From Prostheceraeus crozeri (lineage: Eukaryota; Platyhelminthes; Polycladida; Euryleptidae): a stretch of 64,000 nucleotides of DNA. The stretch spans positions 620,001-684,000 of the forward strand of contig CAJQUW010004469.1 of NCBI GenBank assembly GCA_907163375.1. Reading direction: 5' to 3'. A program made the position numbers and the translations under genes. Shown one piece after another: positions 34,762 to 45,260 of this stretch; position 1 is the first letter of the stretch, and every line of letters begins with the position of its first letter. The notes beneath the pieces were generated by a model that searched no databases, was not told where the DNA came from, and worked only from the letters and a program-made list of their open reading frames with translations.

Positions 34762-34887
34762 TCTCTATGCATTTTGATTTCCATGTTTGCTTTTCATAAC
34801 GATTACGAAATTTATGTATGATATTTTTACAAATAGATTCAGTTGCCCTTGACAAGCCTGGATGACCAGGTGAAACCGGTTGGGCTA

Positions 34888-35343
34888 AGAGTTGTCTTGT
34901 TTTATATATATATATATGTATGGTACAAGCATTTTTTACTTGCACATAATACAGTAAGGTTGTCTTCACGAAGGGAGTGCTTCCCATCAGTTTTTCTATT
35001 TAATAATGCAACTCTCGCTTAATGAAGACTTTAGAAATCAACAGAAAAATAATACAAAGGAGAAATGCACGACAAAAAGCTGTTGAATTTTGTGATCAAG
35101 GTGTACATTTAAATTACAATGTGCATGTGCGTGTAATGGCGTGTGGCACTTAGCACCTGGGAACGAAAACGAAGAATTTTGCAACATCCTAAGAAAAGTC
35201 GTTCATTGACAGCTTCTGACAGCAAACCGCACCCGACAAGAGCATGAGGTTGTAACATTAATATTCAACTCGACTAGCTTTGAAAAAATTGCAGAATCTA
35301 AATCAAATAATCACTAAAAATTTAATAAAATTTATCGTTCCAG
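34888..35343. other. Intron sequence with a short (TA)n run
   Basis: A (TA)n tract at about 34900-34918 directly follows the Penelope-like element. The rest up to the acceptor of exon f shows nothing further. Confidence 0.45.
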
Positions 35344-35513
35344 CTCAGTCCATGCCAAATGCGGCTCTTCATTTGACTCCAGATCATCCTGTTGGCGGAT
35401 CTATTCATTCATCCACTCGGCCAGTCAGCCCTGCTCAATCACACTCTTTGTACCAATGGGTCAACGGCTCGGATCCAGCATCCTCCTACGTCAGATACGA
35501 TTTTGATGACAGA
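35344..35513 (+). CDS. kirre: Kirre/Roughest-type receptor, exon f (cytoplasmic tail)
   Basis: Acceptor TTATCGTTCCAG ends at 35343 and the donor GTGAGT starts at 35514. Two bases complete A278 and the exon ends on a whole codon (R334, phase 0). Residues 279-334 are cytoplasmic, Ser/Pro/His-rich and contain clustered tyrosines in SLYQWVNGSD and SYVRYDFDDR, which could be phosphorylation or adaptor sites. That is an inference, as no precise consensus is claimed. The 24 upstream residues in the same frame are intron read-through. Confidence 0.88.
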
Positions 35514-36291
35514 GTGAGTGAATATTTGTCGCAGGCTACTTCTTGTCCTTGAAGTTTTAAGAGGCGATTCGTGATAATGGTGACATCTTATAGGCTAATT
35601 TATCAAAACGCTTAACTTTCAGTGTATAGAGGACAGAATTTCATGTAATATTTGTATTAATTAACATTCAGAAATATACCAGAAAAAGTGATCACAGATG
35701 TCTTCTAAAATCGTAGTAGCGTATAAGACATACTATGAATATGGTTAGTGAAGATCTCCTTGTGAGGATTCCGCTGTCAAAGTACTTATTTCATTTAGTA
35801 GTAGTGTGAATATGCTTGAATTACACCAATGTAGATATCAAAAGTCAATAAGTTATATACAACGCATCGTTTTTCTGTCAAAATGATCTGTTGAAATATG
35901 ACTTCAAGAAACCAGCAAACTATAAATGCCAAATAACAGAGAATTTTATGGAATTGGGTAAATTTTGTTTTTCAGTGTTGTAATTCTGAATCTAGCGTAT
36001 CAGTCATGAGACCCAGACTATCCCATAATAAAATTAGAAAACTAATCGAAAGAATAACTGTAAAAATCTGTCTTTTGATCCTGAAATAAAAGAGGGTTGG
36101 AGCCTTATGCAGGTAGGTCATTCGGCACAGTGTGATAGTTTTAATTAAGTGCTTGAAGTTGTCATGCTTCCGGTATTACTATTCTTGAGGAGCAATAATT
36201 TGGTATCTTCATTAAAAACTGCGGTCATGAATCTTGATTGACATGGATGTTGTTGCTATGGAAATACTTGATTTTTTACACAGCTGTCAAT
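35514..36291. other. Intron sequence, nothing recognisable
   Basis: Between exon f and the LINE fragment. Nothing supportable. Confidence 0.4.
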
Positions 36292-36690
36292 CTAATCAAA
36301 AGCAAATAAATGCACATGCATCATATAGCTGGTAGGTCCTTTCCACAACTTTAGATTCCCGACATGCCTCTTCGTTCGGTCGCAAGACATCAGATCCTTA
36401 ACAAACTCCAGCATACGTTTTCTTGTTCTTCCTCTGGGTCTTCTTCCTTCCATACGGCCATTGATCACCTCTTTCAATATAACATCATGTTGAAAGACAT
36501 GTCTCACCCATTGATGCTGCCCTCTGCCAATTGCTTTTATCGGGCTCTCCTTGTTTGCAGTCCTCAAGACCCCCTGATTCGTAGGATGCTCTATCCAACT
36601 TATCTTCTTCATTATTCTTCAAATCCACATTTCACATGCCTCCAGTCTTCTGATGTCATCCTTTCTCCTCTACGTCGGTTTGAATAACGT
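36292..36690 (-). pseudogene. LINE fragment: C-terminal end of an endonuclease/reverse transcriptase
   Basis: The - strand reads ISWIEHPTNQGVL, then RGQHQWVRHVFQ, then MEGRRPRGRTRKRMLEFV, ending soon after. This is the familiar C-terminal block of many invertebrate non-LTR retrotransposon proteins: E-x-R-T-N-x-x-V-L, later R-x-L-x-W-x-G-H-V-x-R, then G-x-x-x-G-R-R-x-R-G-R-x-R-x-x-W. Only this tail is present, so it is a 5'-truncated insertion. It is a different family from the fragment at 13900-14467. It is antisense to the host gene. Confidence 0.75.
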
Positions 36691-37224
36691 CGAAAGTGGT
36701 TGAAGGGGTCGAAATTTGAATAGTTGTCCTGATGTATGTATGCAGAATGTTTTAACTTACGTTTTTTTGTTTTATACTGTTGTTAAATGATTTGGCTTAC
36801 TGCCATTTCATAAATCGTTGCCTTTATGACTAACTGAGGTACCTGATATATCCAGAAGCGTCAATAAGCGATAATTGCGCCGGAACATGCAATGTGGATG
36901 ATTCGTTTAGCAAATCACAGAAAACACCAAAACAGGAAATCAATTTCTTTTGTTTCTGTCAAAAGTGTGCTCGCAATATTTCGACATGCAGTCTCGACAA
37001 AGTCAGATTCGGTTGCTTGAATTTAATCGTGAGATTAAGATTTTAAACGTCTGTCACAAGTCACAGTATTAATGTCATTTGATATCTTGATATCTTGATA
37101 TAGAATTCTATTAACACATATTTCTAGATTTAGTCATTTAGATATAATGAGTACTATACAATATATCTTTATTGCTTTGTTTATTATAAAAAATGTTGAT
37201 CATTGATGCGGATTTCACTTTCAG
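36691..37224. other. Intron sequence, nothing recognisable
   Basis: Short intron stretch up to the acceptor of exon g, containing a brief GATATCTT tandem at about 37080-37100. Confidence 0.4.
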
Positions 37225-37337
37225 TCGTCTAACCCAAGAAATGGTAGTTTGCTTCGGTTTAAGCCTGTTGAAATGAACAACTCAACAAGTGATAAACTAA
37301 TGGTCAATCTGGACGAGGAGGAAGTATACAAAGAAGA
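37225..37337 (+). CDS. kirre: Kirre/Roughest-type receptor, exon g (cytoplasmic tail)
   Basis: Acceptor ATTTCACTTTCAG ends at 37224 and the donor GTAAGT starts at 37338. It begins on a whole codon, matching the phase 0 end of exon f, and ends with two bases of E372. Residues 335-371 read SNPRNGSLLRFKPVEM, then an acidic end in MVNLDEEEVYKEE. It is too short for a long-ORF search. It is accepted because both splice sites are strong and both phases fit exons f and h. No function is claimed for this acidic stretch. Confidence 0.85.
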
Positions 37338-37765
37338 GTAAGTTCATCAATAATCAATCAAGAAAGATTTTAAACAGAACGCTGCTTCGTCTCATATGTG
37401 TAGTCCCCGCTTTCATATAAAAGTGTCGGTCATAGCACAGGCTCGGTATATTATCATTATAATGAATTAAAATTCATCATTATTGTTTCTGAATAAATTA
37501 TTTGGTGTCCTCGAATGCCCATTTATTTATAATCCCATCAGGATATATTACACCTGAATTCGTTAAGCATGCAGCATATGTAGCAACAGATCTACTGTGC
37601 ATATCAAAGCCGTTGTACTTTTGCTGATGCTTTACCATCTGATTTGGCTGATGATGCATTATTGATTAATGCCATTTGTATTTCAGTAACATTATTTACA
37701 CATTATTATAAACAGATAATTCAGGTTTTCTGCTTTTGATGCAACCAAATATCATGCATGCAACT
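37338..37765. other. Intron sequence, nothing recognisable
   Basis: Start of the 17.9-kb intron between exons g and h. No feature seen before the foldback element. Confidence 0.4.
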
Positions 37766-38495
37766 TTAGTCCAGCAGCCAGAACGAGCTTCTGCAGGGAA
37801 CGAGGCCGAAAATGAGACTTTCACAGAACGATGTACACCACATGCCCACTGAGAATCGGCGCGTCTGCCGAGTTCTAGTAAGTTCCTCTTCTTGTTGGAG
37901 AGGATTAAAGAAAAGCACATGTTGATCCAATGGAACGCAGATTGACGTTTTTGGTCAAAATGAAATTTTCTTTGTTTTCTCTTATCAACTGAAAAGTATT
38001 AAGTCTAGAGTCATAATTTTTGACATGGAATGTCTTCAGGTTATTTCCTATGACGTGCATTTGCTATTATCATGCATATGATCGACAATGTATGTGAGAA
38101 TGTGGTTGAATGTGGATAAAGTTGCTCAAAATGTTTGTGTTTGCCGATATTAAGAGGTTTGCCAAATCTAAATTTGTCTAGCATTATAGAAAGGGGTGCA
38201 AGAATATGACAGGAAATGACCTGAAGACATTCCATGCCAAAAATTGTGATTCTGGGCTTAGTACTTTTTGTTTAATCAGAGAAAACAAAGAAAATTTCAT
38301 TTTAGTCAAAAGCTTCAATCTGCGTTCCATTGGATTAACATGTGCTTTTCTTCAATCCTCTCCAACAAGAAGAGGAACTCACTAGAACTCGGCAGACGTG
38401 CCGATTCGTAGTAGGCATAGGGTGTACATAATTCTGTGAAAGTCTCATATTCGGCCTCGTTCCCTACAGAAACTCGCTCTGGCTGCCGGACTACT
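37766..38495. mobile_element. Foldback element with arms of about 290 bp
   Basis: The arms 37766-38054 and 38206-38495 are inverted copies with clear but imperfect identity, separated by about 150 bp. Conserved blocks include GGGAACGAGGCCGAA, GAGACTTTCACAGAA, CTTCTTGTTGGAGAGGATT, AAAGCACATGTT, CCAATGGAACGCAGATTGA and GGCATGGAATGTCTTCAGG. An open frame of 80 codons lies on the - strand of the right arm (38557-38315). Its counterpart on the + strand of the left arm has the same protein register with one in-frame stop. No transposase is present. A more decayed copy is at 22640-23345. Confidence 0.75.
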
Positions 38496-41400
38496 TGTAT
38501 TATGTCCCATTTACTTAGCATTAATGCACTGCATATCGCTGGATACGAAAAGTACATGCAAACTTATGCCAAAATCACATACAATTTGAAATTAACATCT
38601 GATACGAGATTCTCGTATGCTTACAGAGATCTGGTTTGTTTTTCATACGAAATCTCATTTACTTTCGCATGCGATTGGTATGTAGCGATACGAACTATTC
38701 TATCTGTGATTGGCTGTTTTACACTGAAATACGAGTTGTTGGTATGCTTTATATACGAGACCGGATGCAAATTCATCCTCAATGGTATGCTTCTGGTATG
38801 TAGAGCTTTAAGTCACATGGCAAAAAAATATGTATTTTACATACTTTTGTCAAATAACTTTTTTCAGTAATGCCAGTCGTGAATATTTCTTTTTAATAGT
38901 GTGATACTTCTATACTTTCCATTTAAGCAGAAGCAGATTGAAAAAAAGAAACATGAGTCTGTCCACTGATTGCTTAAGAGGTGGATGGGAGTACTTGGCT
39001 TACTAACAGGAAATAAAGTCGATTCCTGCAAATATTAGAACCAGTTTTATTAATGAAAATATATATGCACAAGATCTCCGACGTACCCACCGTTCGCTCG
39101 TCTTCTGGGGAATTCGCGATGCATCAGTGTACTATGAAACTTGCGTCTAGCATTTTATGAACATTTCATATGCTCTTTTTCACACACTACAGCAGCGTTC
39201 GAGATTGTCGATGCACAAGATTGGTTATTCAGCTGAAGAAAACGATGCAAAATGAATTAATAAAATAACCAAAGCATATTAAAACATACTTTTGTTTAAA
39301 CCCAAGTCTTAAATAGAGCTTTTGAGTATCGAATCGCACCACGCCTTAGCGTAGGTTATTTTAGACTATCAGCTATGCATGTTTTAGAATGGCTTATAAG
39401 TTACTTTGACTTATTCCCATATCTCATTTACAAATTTTAAACTATGATTTGAAGTGTAATGTTTTTTTGTAAGAATGTTGTGCTCTTACATCACTACGTA
39501 GACTTGCATTATCCTTTACAATACTTTGAGTGCACTTCCCGGCTTGCTTAACACTGTCATTTCATTGTATTTGCATGAAGGTGCAAACTGTGGCAGACTC
39601 GACTTAGTCAATATTTCAACAGGTGAGATCACGTATATTGAAATATCTTTTGGTGTTGGCTTAAAAAGTTTCAGTTGAAGACATGCTCACAAAAATTTCC
39701 CTTTCAAGTATACGTTTCAATATACACACAACCCTCACTATATACATGTATGCATAAAGTATGTGTTACCTACATGAAAACAATCGATATCACTGATAAT
39801 GTAGCAGTGTGCTCTGGATTAGCGGGATATGTATGGGAGAGATGTTTTCCTCCGGCTTATGCAGAATGCCATATTTCGAATGAGAGCAAACATGATAAAA
39901 ATATGTGATCTCAAAATCATATAAGTTCCTTATTTCCTTTTAATACCTAACTCTAATGAATAATGCGTATGCATTATGGGTCTACATTTTTTTCAATGCC
40001 ATATAATTTTAAGGAATACACAATGCACCATGCAGGGCGAAAATATAATATTAGATATATATAGGTACAATATTAGGTATATTGTATTTGTTCTGGATAT
40101 GAAAAACAATCTGCAAATCGTTAAGAGTTTATTGGTCAGCAGTTTTACAAGATCACACATCTAAAGAAGAAATGAATCTTCTATCATTGTTTTTTGTCTT
40201 TCGTAGCTTCTGAGAATGCCACAGAATGATTGCAGAAACAACAAGGGGTGATTCATAAATAGCAACCATTTCTCATGAAACGTAGACGCAATTCCCTAAT
40301 CAAAGAAGTTCAAATCCAGTTAAGCATTAAAAAGTGGCTACTTTATCAATGACATGAAGTTTCATGCTTCTGAAAATCATCGAGCTCAAATGATGGGTTT
40401 TATATTTGGTGGAAATGTTTTTTCTCCCACTTATCTGGAGTTCGTTGTATTACGTTTTGTCACCCTTTTACTATCTCTGAATTTACAAGAAAATCAAATA
40501 TTTAAGTCATGACAAGACTATAGACTTTTTGATTTAGCGAACAGTGTAGGAAATATCTTTATGTTACAAAATGCAGCAAGCTTCGACTGTAACAAATTCC
40601 TGAAGACCGCACAATGGCATTCCTAAAAAATGAAATTGGTTTCACCCGAAATATTGAAAAGCTTGATGAATTGATGAATTCAGTTTAAACATCTGTTTAC
40701 AAAGTCGTTTGTTGTCCATTATATTTTGACAGACATTCGACTCATTATTGCATCATTAAAAAATCACAAGTAATGCCGTTATAAAAGTACTGTTTCACAT
40801 ACTCGTTGTACACATGTTGCTTCTGAAAACTGTGTGTAATTCACACGTGACAGTTTAAGGTGTACAAGTAAATCTAAATGCGCATAGAAAATACCACTGT
40901 GGCGCAAGAGAATCTCGCATTAAGTTTTGCAAGCGCATACTTCGACAAAGCAACTGTTTTAGTTGGTGCACAGTGGTCAGTGCTAGAGATGTCCATATCT
41001 AATATATTGACATGATTCATCTGAAGTACGACAGTTGGGGATTTCAGTAAACGAATTAAGACACGACACGGTCAAAAAATAAAATTCGAAGGATCTAGGA
41101 AACGGAACATACCAAAGTTAAACAACTACCCTAGCGGAGAATCCTGTAAATAATTAGGTAATTAAAAGTTATGAACGAATGAATACAAATTAATGCTAAC
41201 TACATAGAGTAACCTACTCCAGTACAGAGTAGGGACTGAAATACAAATAAAGGCTAGTCGACTCAACTTAAGACGTGAAAGGAAATAAATTAATACTTAT
41301 AAACGATTTTATTTTTACCATTTAAGAACTAAGATCATGGACCTGACGAGAATCTAACTTAAAAATAACAAATGACGAAAATAAGAAGCCTAAGAAACCA

Positions 41401-44400
41401 AAATTAAGTTTGCTATGTATGGAGTCATCAGGGAGGAACCATGTGGCTGCATGAAGCAAGATTTCGGCCCCTAACCTCCAACCGATACCACATGGCGGGG
41501 CCAGGCCAACCATATCGAATGCACGACATGGAAGGTCTCTCCAAGCCTGAGGAAACATTGCAGAGCCCTTCCACATAGGACCCGATTCTGTGTTCATTAT
41601 GAGAGCAGCGGAGGGTAAAGTAAATACATGAAAATTCATTATCTATGAAAAGTATCATTGAGAAAGTAGTCAGTTTGTGACACTGGATTATCTAGAAAGT
41701 TTTGGCATGATATGAACACGCAAACCTCCCTTGCATTGGATCCTTTCGAGACTAGCATTCGATGTAAAAGGAATTCGTTATATCCGAAACCAAGTATAAA
41801 ATACAGCTCACTTCCTAGTTTAGTAACCTCCAATGTTTTATAGCTGAATTCGGTGGTCAGGTGGCATAATGGTTTAGATGAAATAAGAGTAATCTGGTGA
41901 ATATGACATCCTTAATCGACTATTGGGAATTCATTCGTCCGTACCCATACCGGTATAGTGTTTAAGTTTGCACCTTTTCTAGAAAAGACATTTGCGTCAC
42001 ATTTGCTTCGGCATTGATAGATAGAATTTATTTTATGTTGATTCATTCAAGTAATTGTTGTCGCGACTTTGCCGACTGGATTTTTCATCGTTTCCTCAAA
42101 ATATATATGCATTATATCAAATTATAATTCAGTATTCAGACTCTAGTTCCAACAAATGTGTGATGACCCGTGAGATTTTATTCAAAGCATTATTCTGAAC
42201 TACTGAATGTTATACCGCATAGGCTTCAGTCATCTTCGAAAAAATGATCAGATATCGAATCAGTGCTTGATAGAAATGAGCAAAAGTCAAGATATGCAGT
42301 CATCCAAGAGACAGAATTTCAGCCATGAACTTAACAGATTTGAGGTATTTACTTCTCTTCGAGATGTTTTGATGTCTTTAGGCATTCGGTAGCTAGTTGT
42401 TTTGTGCTCCGTATTACTTCAAATATCAGCGATCACCGAGTTGTTTTTCTCGATTTTCGACTTAGCTTTTATCCAGGAATGCAGGAAAAGGGAATTGTAA
42501 TGTATACGTCAGAGATTCAAACTAAACTATCTATCTGTTATACAACATGGAGCCGTGTACATTGAAATCTTCTAACTAAGAATTTTAAGATTTTGCGGAA
42601 TATTAAAAGGATAAATAACTTATCTCCACGAACATGGAGAAATGCAAAGCCATTATGCATGCAGATTTGAAAAATTATGTGGCTTTCTGGTTGGCGTTGA
42701 TATTATTTCTTTCTGTCAACTCCGTTTTTACAACTATGGAAGGAATCAATGTCATGGATCGCAAAACACGCTGGAGAAATGATCGCATGTGAATTGTATC
42801 TTATAAGATGTTCATAAACTTTCTTGACATTTGGAATGTTCCTATATTCTTCTTCAATATGCTTTGGGCTTGTAAGAAGAACACATTGCAAATTATGTGC
42901 GACCAGCATTCACTAGTCCTCCAATGAAAAAATGCCTAAGAAAATAGGAACAATTATGCAATCTATACAAAAATTTAGTGTATGATATGTATACATTTCA
43001 ACATCTTTGAATATCGAGGGTCTGCTTCTGCTTATATTTTGCTGTCGGGGGTTCCCATTATAGCTAGGTCCAACCAGAGACAACTCAGTTTATGCGAGCG
43101 CTTTCGAGGTCACCGACCACCATGTCCACGAGGCTTAACTATATGGCAGTCGGCGCCCATTCTGACAGACAGCTCAAACAGACAACAACGAATTTCCATC
43201 GTGTCTTCTATATGTTTGCCCATCGATCTTCCATCGTAGATTGCAATCCATAGTTGTGAAAAAATGTGTTGAAAAGTTAGAAAAAATCAATGCCTGCCAC
43301 GTCTTTCGAAAAAAAGTTTCAAGTGCTTTCCGAGATCTTCATGGCGAATATTCATATTCTGCGTGTGTAGCCAGGCCGGACAAAAACTAACAGCAATGTT
43401 TGTCATGTCTAAAGCAAAATTCTATGCAATATTCTATATGATGGCGATGACATCTGACAATTTTGTTTTGATGTATCCTTATATGCACAGTTTTGTATAT
43501 TGATGTGTGATTAAACCTCCTATCTACCTTGCAAAATATTGATTTATGTGTCTATTATCTCAGCACAAGCGACTCCTTTCCTCATCCAAGGTAATGTTCA
43601 AGGTAGTCGGTTAAGAGTATTATGTGTGATTTTAGTGCATTGGCCAATGTTATTTTCAACGTATTGTTATTCGGTTCGATTCACAGCTTTCAGAATGAGC
43701 TATCGTTTGACAATGACACGAGTTCTAATGCTGCCTCACTGAGAGAAAACGCCGTTAGATTAATGCATTTTAACTTCAATTGTTACGACTTAACCAAAAC
43801 TCTTTTGCGGTAGGATGCTTGTGTTGTTTATTTGGCAAGCTTTTGCTCTGGGTTGAACACTACAATTCTATTCATGAGCCATTGGCGTTAATTCGTGTGA
43901 CTTTGGTGACACTGATTCGGTATAAACTTTGGGAGAAAAGCTTTGGTTGCTGCATGACTTAGACATCACTAACCATTCTGTTTATTTATTACTGAATGCA
44001 GTCTCTTTAGTTTTCTGAATTTTCACATTTTTTGTTTGTGAGAAACGTTATTTGCGAATGTACATGTACTTGTGCTCAATACATATTTCATGTCTGTTTA
44101 TAGTATTTTGCAAAATCCATCTGAATACAGGTGCATATTGTGTTTGATATACTAGTAATATTTAAATGGCGTGTTATTTTGGTAACACGAATCAAGATTC
44201 TAAATGAATGTGAGGGAAAACTAAGATTATTGACAAATAGTATCGTTTCTTCTGTCTGATAGCAAGTTATTCGAAGAGTTTTCTCAGAAAGTGATTGACA
44301 ATACTTTAAATGCCTGCATGGATACGAAACTCGCCGCGAATTGGACACGATGCTAAATAATTGTTGTCTACTCGTTTCGTAAGAAAACTTGCTGCCTCTA

Positions 44401-44449
44401 TACACACCAACAATTGTCGTGAAGTTTCGATATCACAAATAAATCAGCG
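38496..44449. other. Intron sequence, largely unrecognised
   Basis: About 6 kb without a recognisable gene. The 144-codon frame at 38436-38870 begins in the foldback arm and has no domain. A segment at about 41400-41640 is less AT-rich than its surroundings and looks like an unidentified repeat. A tRNA-head-like phrase (GGTGGCATAATGGTTTAGAT) sits at about 41870-41890 without a usable box B. Nothing else is supportable. Confidence 0.35.
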
Positions 44450-44620
44450 GCCATCATCATTTCTGATGGTTGCAAAAGCATATGGTGGTCTAAACACTCT
44501 AGTTGCCAATATCTCGCGGCGAATCCATGGCGATTTTCGTGACCTACAGGCATTGATAGTGAGCATCGGTCCAATAACTGTAGCAGCCAATTCCGATCAA
44601 TTTTCGACTGTCTTTTGCAA
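44450..44620 (+). pseudogene. Possible cathepsin L-type (papain family) gene fragment
   Basis: In the + frame the stretch LVANISRRIHGDFRDLQALI followed by VSIGPITVAANSDQF resembles the region of cathepsin L-like peptidases that reads VAxxIxGY..v..G.E.DLQxAVAtvGPvSVAInA.. just before the catalytic histidine exon. It opens after an AG at 44447-44448, and similarity stops at about 44610. No cysteine- or histidine-containing exon was found nearby. It could be a retrocopied or captured fragment, or chance similarity. Only the short GPIxVA block is convincing. Confidence 0.3.
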
Positions 44621-45097
44621 TCTCCTCGCAAATGCTGCAGTTACTTTTGAAAGAGAATAGATAGAAGCAATTGAATAATCATACCCTCTTCCCCTGAAGT
44701 TATAAAAACGAAACAATTCACATTCTCAGTCTAAGCGAAATCATCAATTTTCTAAAGAACCGAAGAATGTTACTCGCAATGTGATGACCAGTCTGATTTT
44801 GATAAATACTGCTTTATAACAAATTACTATTCCCTTGCTACTTGACTAGCGAAACACCAGAGCACAAGTGATTTATGAATAAATTCCAATCGAATTTCGT
44901 TTGAAATTTTGGAGATGGTTTTTCAATTCGTGTCCTTGGACCATTTAAGCTTGGCACTGTAGTATTGATGTATTTCTCTGTCTCGGGTTTTGTGAAAATT
45001 CTGCAAAACTCTGCAGATCTGAACAGATGTCTGTACTGCAAAGTCATGATAGTTAAATAGTGAAAGAACGAATAATTTTCAGAGTGAGTAAGTATAA
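44621..45097. other. Intron sequence, nothing recognisable
   Basis: Nothing supportable before the Harbinger-like miniature. The last three bases (TAA, 45095-45097) are that element's left target duplication. Confidence 0.4.
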
Positions 45098-45260
45098 AGG
45101 TCCATTCACACAGGACGCGGCGCAGCGCATCCTCACGCGTTCAGAACTTTAGTAAAACCTAGGGACTGTTCACACAGAGGCGCGGGAACGCATAGGTTTA
45201 TTTTTGTTCTGAACGAAAATTCTGGACGCATGAGGACTCGTGGCGGGTGTGAATGGACCC
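45098..45260. mobile_element. Harbinger/Tourist-like miniature element
   Basis: The left end AGGTCCATTCACACAGG (from 45098) and right end GCGGGTGTGAATGGACCC (to 45260) form terminal inverted repeats of about 17 bp. They are flanked by TAA at 45095-45097 and 45261-45263. The 3-bp TAA duplication and GGNCC-type ends fit the PIF/Harbinger class. At 163 bp with a GC-rich interior (GCGGCGCAGCGCATCC, GAGGCGCGGGAACGC) it is non-coding and stands out from its AT-rich setting. Confidence 0.7.

Larger units (their letters stand above)
32912..34887 (+). mobile_element. Penelope-like element with long inverted arms
   Basis: The segments 32912-33675 (764 bp) and 34123-34887 (765 bp) are inverted copies that look nearly identical over their full length. 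One single-base indel and a handful of substitutions are visible. They surround a 447-bp unique middle (33676-34122). The right half with the middle encodes part of a reverse transcriptase and a GIY-YIG endonuclease. The left arm is a second, reversed copy of the 3' 765 bp. Penelope-like elements are known for 5' truncation and for partial copies attached in tandem or inverted orientation (pseudo-LTRs), which this fits. The arms end at AGCCCAACCGGTTTCACC on the left and its complement on the right. The high arm identity suggests a recent insertion compared with the other repeats here. It lies in the intron between exons e and f. Confidence 0.85.

Noticed and set aside
34451-34784. - strand open frames over the Penelope right arm
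   Set aside because: They are shadows of the + strand ORF. The same shadows recur at 33015-33348 on the other strand because of the inverted arms.
38436-38870. 144-codon + strand frame
   Set aside because: It begins inside the right arm of the foldback element, antisense to the frame shared between the arms, and continues into unrelated AT-rich sequence. There is no domain.
41866-41945. tRNA-like phrase GGTGGCATAATGGTTTAGAT
   Set aside because: Box A-like only. The downstream GGGAATTCATTCG is a poor box B and no cloverleaf can be drawn. At most it is an eroded SINE head.
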